Shown: one piece after another, positions 62,371 through 64,000 of the stretch
How the letters are laid out: the number at the start of each line of letters is the position of its first letter
How positions within the stretch are numbered: the first letter of the stretch is position 1
NCBI GenBank assembly: GCA_024280335.1
Contig: JAJRQI010000030.1
Location: 1-64,000 of the forward strand
Length of the DNA stretch: 64,000 nt
DNA from: Deltaproteobacteria bacterium
GTDB taxonomy: Bacteria; Desulfobacterota; Desulfuromonadia; Desulfuromonadales; Geopsychrobacteraceae
Reading direction: 5' to 3'
Notes under the pieces: model-generated
What the model was told of the DNA's origin: nothing
The model's database searches: none
What the model saw: only the letters and a program-made list of their open reading frames with translations
Made by a program: the position numbers and the translations under genes

Positions 62371-62552
62371 AGCTACTCCTGCTCCTCCAGATGTGTGAAC
62401 TATTGCTAATCAAGGCGAAATAGTAGCCTGTAACAGTTGGCAGGTCAAGCCTGTGATCCAGTAAAAACCGCTTCGAGTCAGCTTCCTCTTGACGCTTGCT
62501 TAGTCGGTTCTTATAGTGAGGCCTCGAATCAGATCCAACAGGAGTGACTTTC

Positions 62553-63422
62553 ATGGCTGACGATTATTATTCGACCCTCGGCGTCGAACGCAACGCCGAT
62601 GCAGCAACGATAAAAAAAGCGTACCGGAAACTGGCCCAGAAATACCATCCGGATAAAAACCCGGACGACAAACCGGCCGAGGAGCGTTTCAAGCAGATCA
62701 CCGAAGCCTACGCGGTGTTGTCCGACCCTAACAAACGCAAGCAGTACGATCAGTTCGGCGACAGCGGTTTTCACCAACGTTTCAGTCAGGAAGATATCTT
62801 CCGCAATATGGATTTCGGTGATATTTTCGGCAACAGCGGCGGTGAAGATCTGTTCAGCCAACTGTTCGGCGGCGGTCGGCGGGGCACAGCGCGCCGACCG
62901 AGCAAAGGACAGGACTATTCAATGAATATCAGTATCCCCTTCCGCCTTGCGGTACAGGGAGGGGAACGGCGCATCGATTATCGCAGCGACAGTCGGGCCG
63001 AACAGATCAAGGTCAGAATCCCGGCCGGCATCGAGCCCGGTGCCAAACTGCGCGTCACGGGTAAGGGTGGCCCCAGTCCTGCCGGCGGCCCGCCCGGTGA
63101 TCTCTTTCTACAGATCGAGATTGAGCCTGATCCGCTCTTCAGCCGCGATGGCAACGATCTGCTGGTTCAGGTAACGGTTCCCTTCAGCGGAATCTGCCTC
63201 GGCACCTCAGTGGACGTTCCGACCCTCGACAGTTCGAAACGGATTAAAATTCCAGCAGGCCTGCAACCGGGACAAAAAATCCGCTTACGGGGATTTGGCG
63301 TAGCGGCTTCCGGCAGAAAACCAGCCGGCGATCTGTATGCGGTTATCGAAGTGACCGTTCCCAAGGTCCTGAGCGAAGAGCAGAAAGAGAAAATCGAGCA
63401 GCTCTCTGCCGTCGGCCTTTAG
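62553..63422 (+). CDS. CbpA-type DnaJ co-chaperone
   Basis: The 289-residue protein has a J domain with HPD at 32-34 (YHPDKNP), a G/F-rich linker (about 75-118) and C-terminal domains CTD I and II ([15 protein letters not shown] and [15 protein letters not shown] in part). It has no zinc-finger CxxCxGxG repeats, so it is a class II DnaJ such as CbpA. CAGGAGTG precedes the ATG at 62553. It stimulates an Hsp70. Its partner is not shown here. Confidence 0.88.
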   Translation: MADDYYSTLGVERNADAATIKKAYRKLAQKYHPDKNPDDKPAEERFKQITEAYAVLSDPNKRKQYDQFGDSGFHQRFSQEDIFRNMDFGDIFGNSGGEDLFSQLFGGGRRGTARRPSKGQDYSMNISIPFRLAVQGGERRIDYRSDSRAEQIKVRIPAGIEPGAKLRVTGKGGPSPAGGPPGDLFLQIEIEPDPLFSRDGNDLLVQVTVPFSGICLGTSVDVPTLDSSKRIKIPAGLQPGQKIRLRGFGVAASGRKPAGDLYAVIEVTVPKVLSEEQKEKIEQLSAVGL

Positions 63423-63587
63423 TCAAGTTCTTTTAATGATGCTGGTTAGTTTCCGGCCTTACCAAGGGAGAAATCAGCACCGCCCCCTCCCCCGCAGGCA
63501 AACAAAAAGCGGACAACGGGCATTTCACTTGCATGGACATTGTTCCGCACGTTATATTGCAATGCTTATTTCAGCCCGGAGCCGAAG

Positions 63588-64000
63588 GTGACCGAACGTT
63601 TACCCATCACAAATCTGCTGTTATTATTGATGTTGACAGGCTTTCTACTGGTCACCGGCAGCCTGCAATGCGCTTTTGATTGCCTGACCCGGGTAGATCA
63701 TTATCACAGTGTCGCGGAACGGGTCGCCGATTGCCACGTCGCCTCACGTCAAGCAGCTCCGGTTTCCACCTGCGCGAACAAAGCCTGCCACCAGGGAAGT
63801 CCACAACGTCAGGATCTTGTCACCCCGCAGCTATTCAGTCTGAATAACTTGACTCTCCCCCTGTCAAGTCCAGCGCGACAGCAGCTGCCATTGCTCCGTA
63901 GCGGGCAGCCCTTACCGCTTGCGCCTGTACAACAATTACTCCTGCTGGCAGATAACAGCGCGGACTTCACCGGCCCATCCCAACGACTCCGCAGTATCCG
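63588..64000 (+). CDS. Partial secreted Cys/His-rich protein running off the window
   Basis: A GTG at 63588 opens a frame that stays open to the window edge (138 codons). It begins with a signal-like segment (ITNLLLLLMLTGFLLVTGSL) and then a Cys/His-rich stretch (QCAFDCLTRVDHYHSVAERVADCH, CANKACHQG), suggesting metal binding in the periplasm. The 3' end is missing, so the family cannot be named. No gene is seen in 63423-63587. Confidence 0.5.
   Translation, partial: MTERLPITNLLLLLMLTGFLLVTGSLQCAFDCLTRVDHYHSVAERVADCHVASRQAAPVSTCANKACHQGSPQRQDLVTPQLFSLNNLTLPLSSPARQQLPLLRSGQPLPLAPVQQLLLLADNSADFTGPSQRLRSI

Noticed and set aside
1-64000. tRNA, rRNA, origin or prophage
   Set aside because: No cloverleaf, rRNA segment, integrase, phage structural gene or dnaA-box cluster was recognised on reading both strands; a tRNAscan/Infernal run would be decisive.

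Overview
The window looks like chromosomal DNA of a Desulfuromonadales/Geobacterales-type bacterium (Desulfobacterota). This is inferred from gene content: a CxxCH-carrying diguanylate cyclase, KamA/EpmB, an A2-type aa3 oxidase, SCO and polyferredoxin genes, FabY, many c-di-GMP proteins, and moderately high GC. No rRNA, tRNA or CRISPR array was seen. Almost all DNA is coding, in short operons on both strands, and most intergenic gaps hold palindromic, MITE-like repeats.

Left part (1-24.7 kb): two inverted-repeat elements, an NADPH:FMN-type flavoprotein, metC behind a 142-bp MITE-like element, fabY with a hotdog thioesterase, a VF530 protein and an RhlE helicase. Then come a DUF255/YyaL thioredoxin-like gene broken by an in-frame TAA, RlmI beside a heme-binding diguanylate cyclase, and a solute-binding lipoprotein overlapping a histidine kinase. 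ArfB, a GIDE-LemA pair, a J protein, a second thioesterase, an RssA patatin, EfpL (YeiP), a PstS-like protein, a Nudix CoA pyrophosphatase and an alpha/beta hydrolase follow.

Middle (24.7-43 kb): a decayed type I restriction locus (hsdR fragment, 5'-truncated DUF559 gene, hsdM stub) leads into an intact Fic gene. ilvB is preceded on its strand by a previously unlisted 20-codon leader peptide (VVVVV run) and a terminator/antiterminator arrangement typical of attenuation. A three-gene operon (P-loop protein, ABC half-exporter, alpha/beta hydrolase) has no obvious assigned role. A polyferredoxin and a slyX-rhodanese-MauE-KamA operon precede the cytochrome oxidase operon SCO-ctaD-ctaE-ctaF-ctaC-ctaB. 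The ctaB reading frame ends early at an A AAA AAG slippery site, while the conserved last membrane helix continues in the -1 frame.

Right part (43-64 kb): a five-gene minus-strand operon encodes a private Hsp70 machine: a TPR protein, a J-like protein with HPPE in place of HPD, a GrpE-like factor, an HscC-like Hsp70 and a zinc-ribbon protein. Upstream lies an operon of four lipoproteins (LPP20, LpoB-like, COG3014-like, LPP20-like). GcvR-like and peptide deformylase genes, a LysR regulator, a GGDEF-EAL protein, a LysE exporter, a UDG-family enzyme, DUF2288, FapA/DUF342, a ferritin-like protein, protoporphyrinogen oxidase, a CbpA-type DnaJ and a partial Cys/His-rich protein at the right edge complete the window.

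The strongest candidates for something little described are the Hsp70 cassette, the ilvB attenuator, the ctaB frameshift site and the P-loop/ABC/hydrolase operon.
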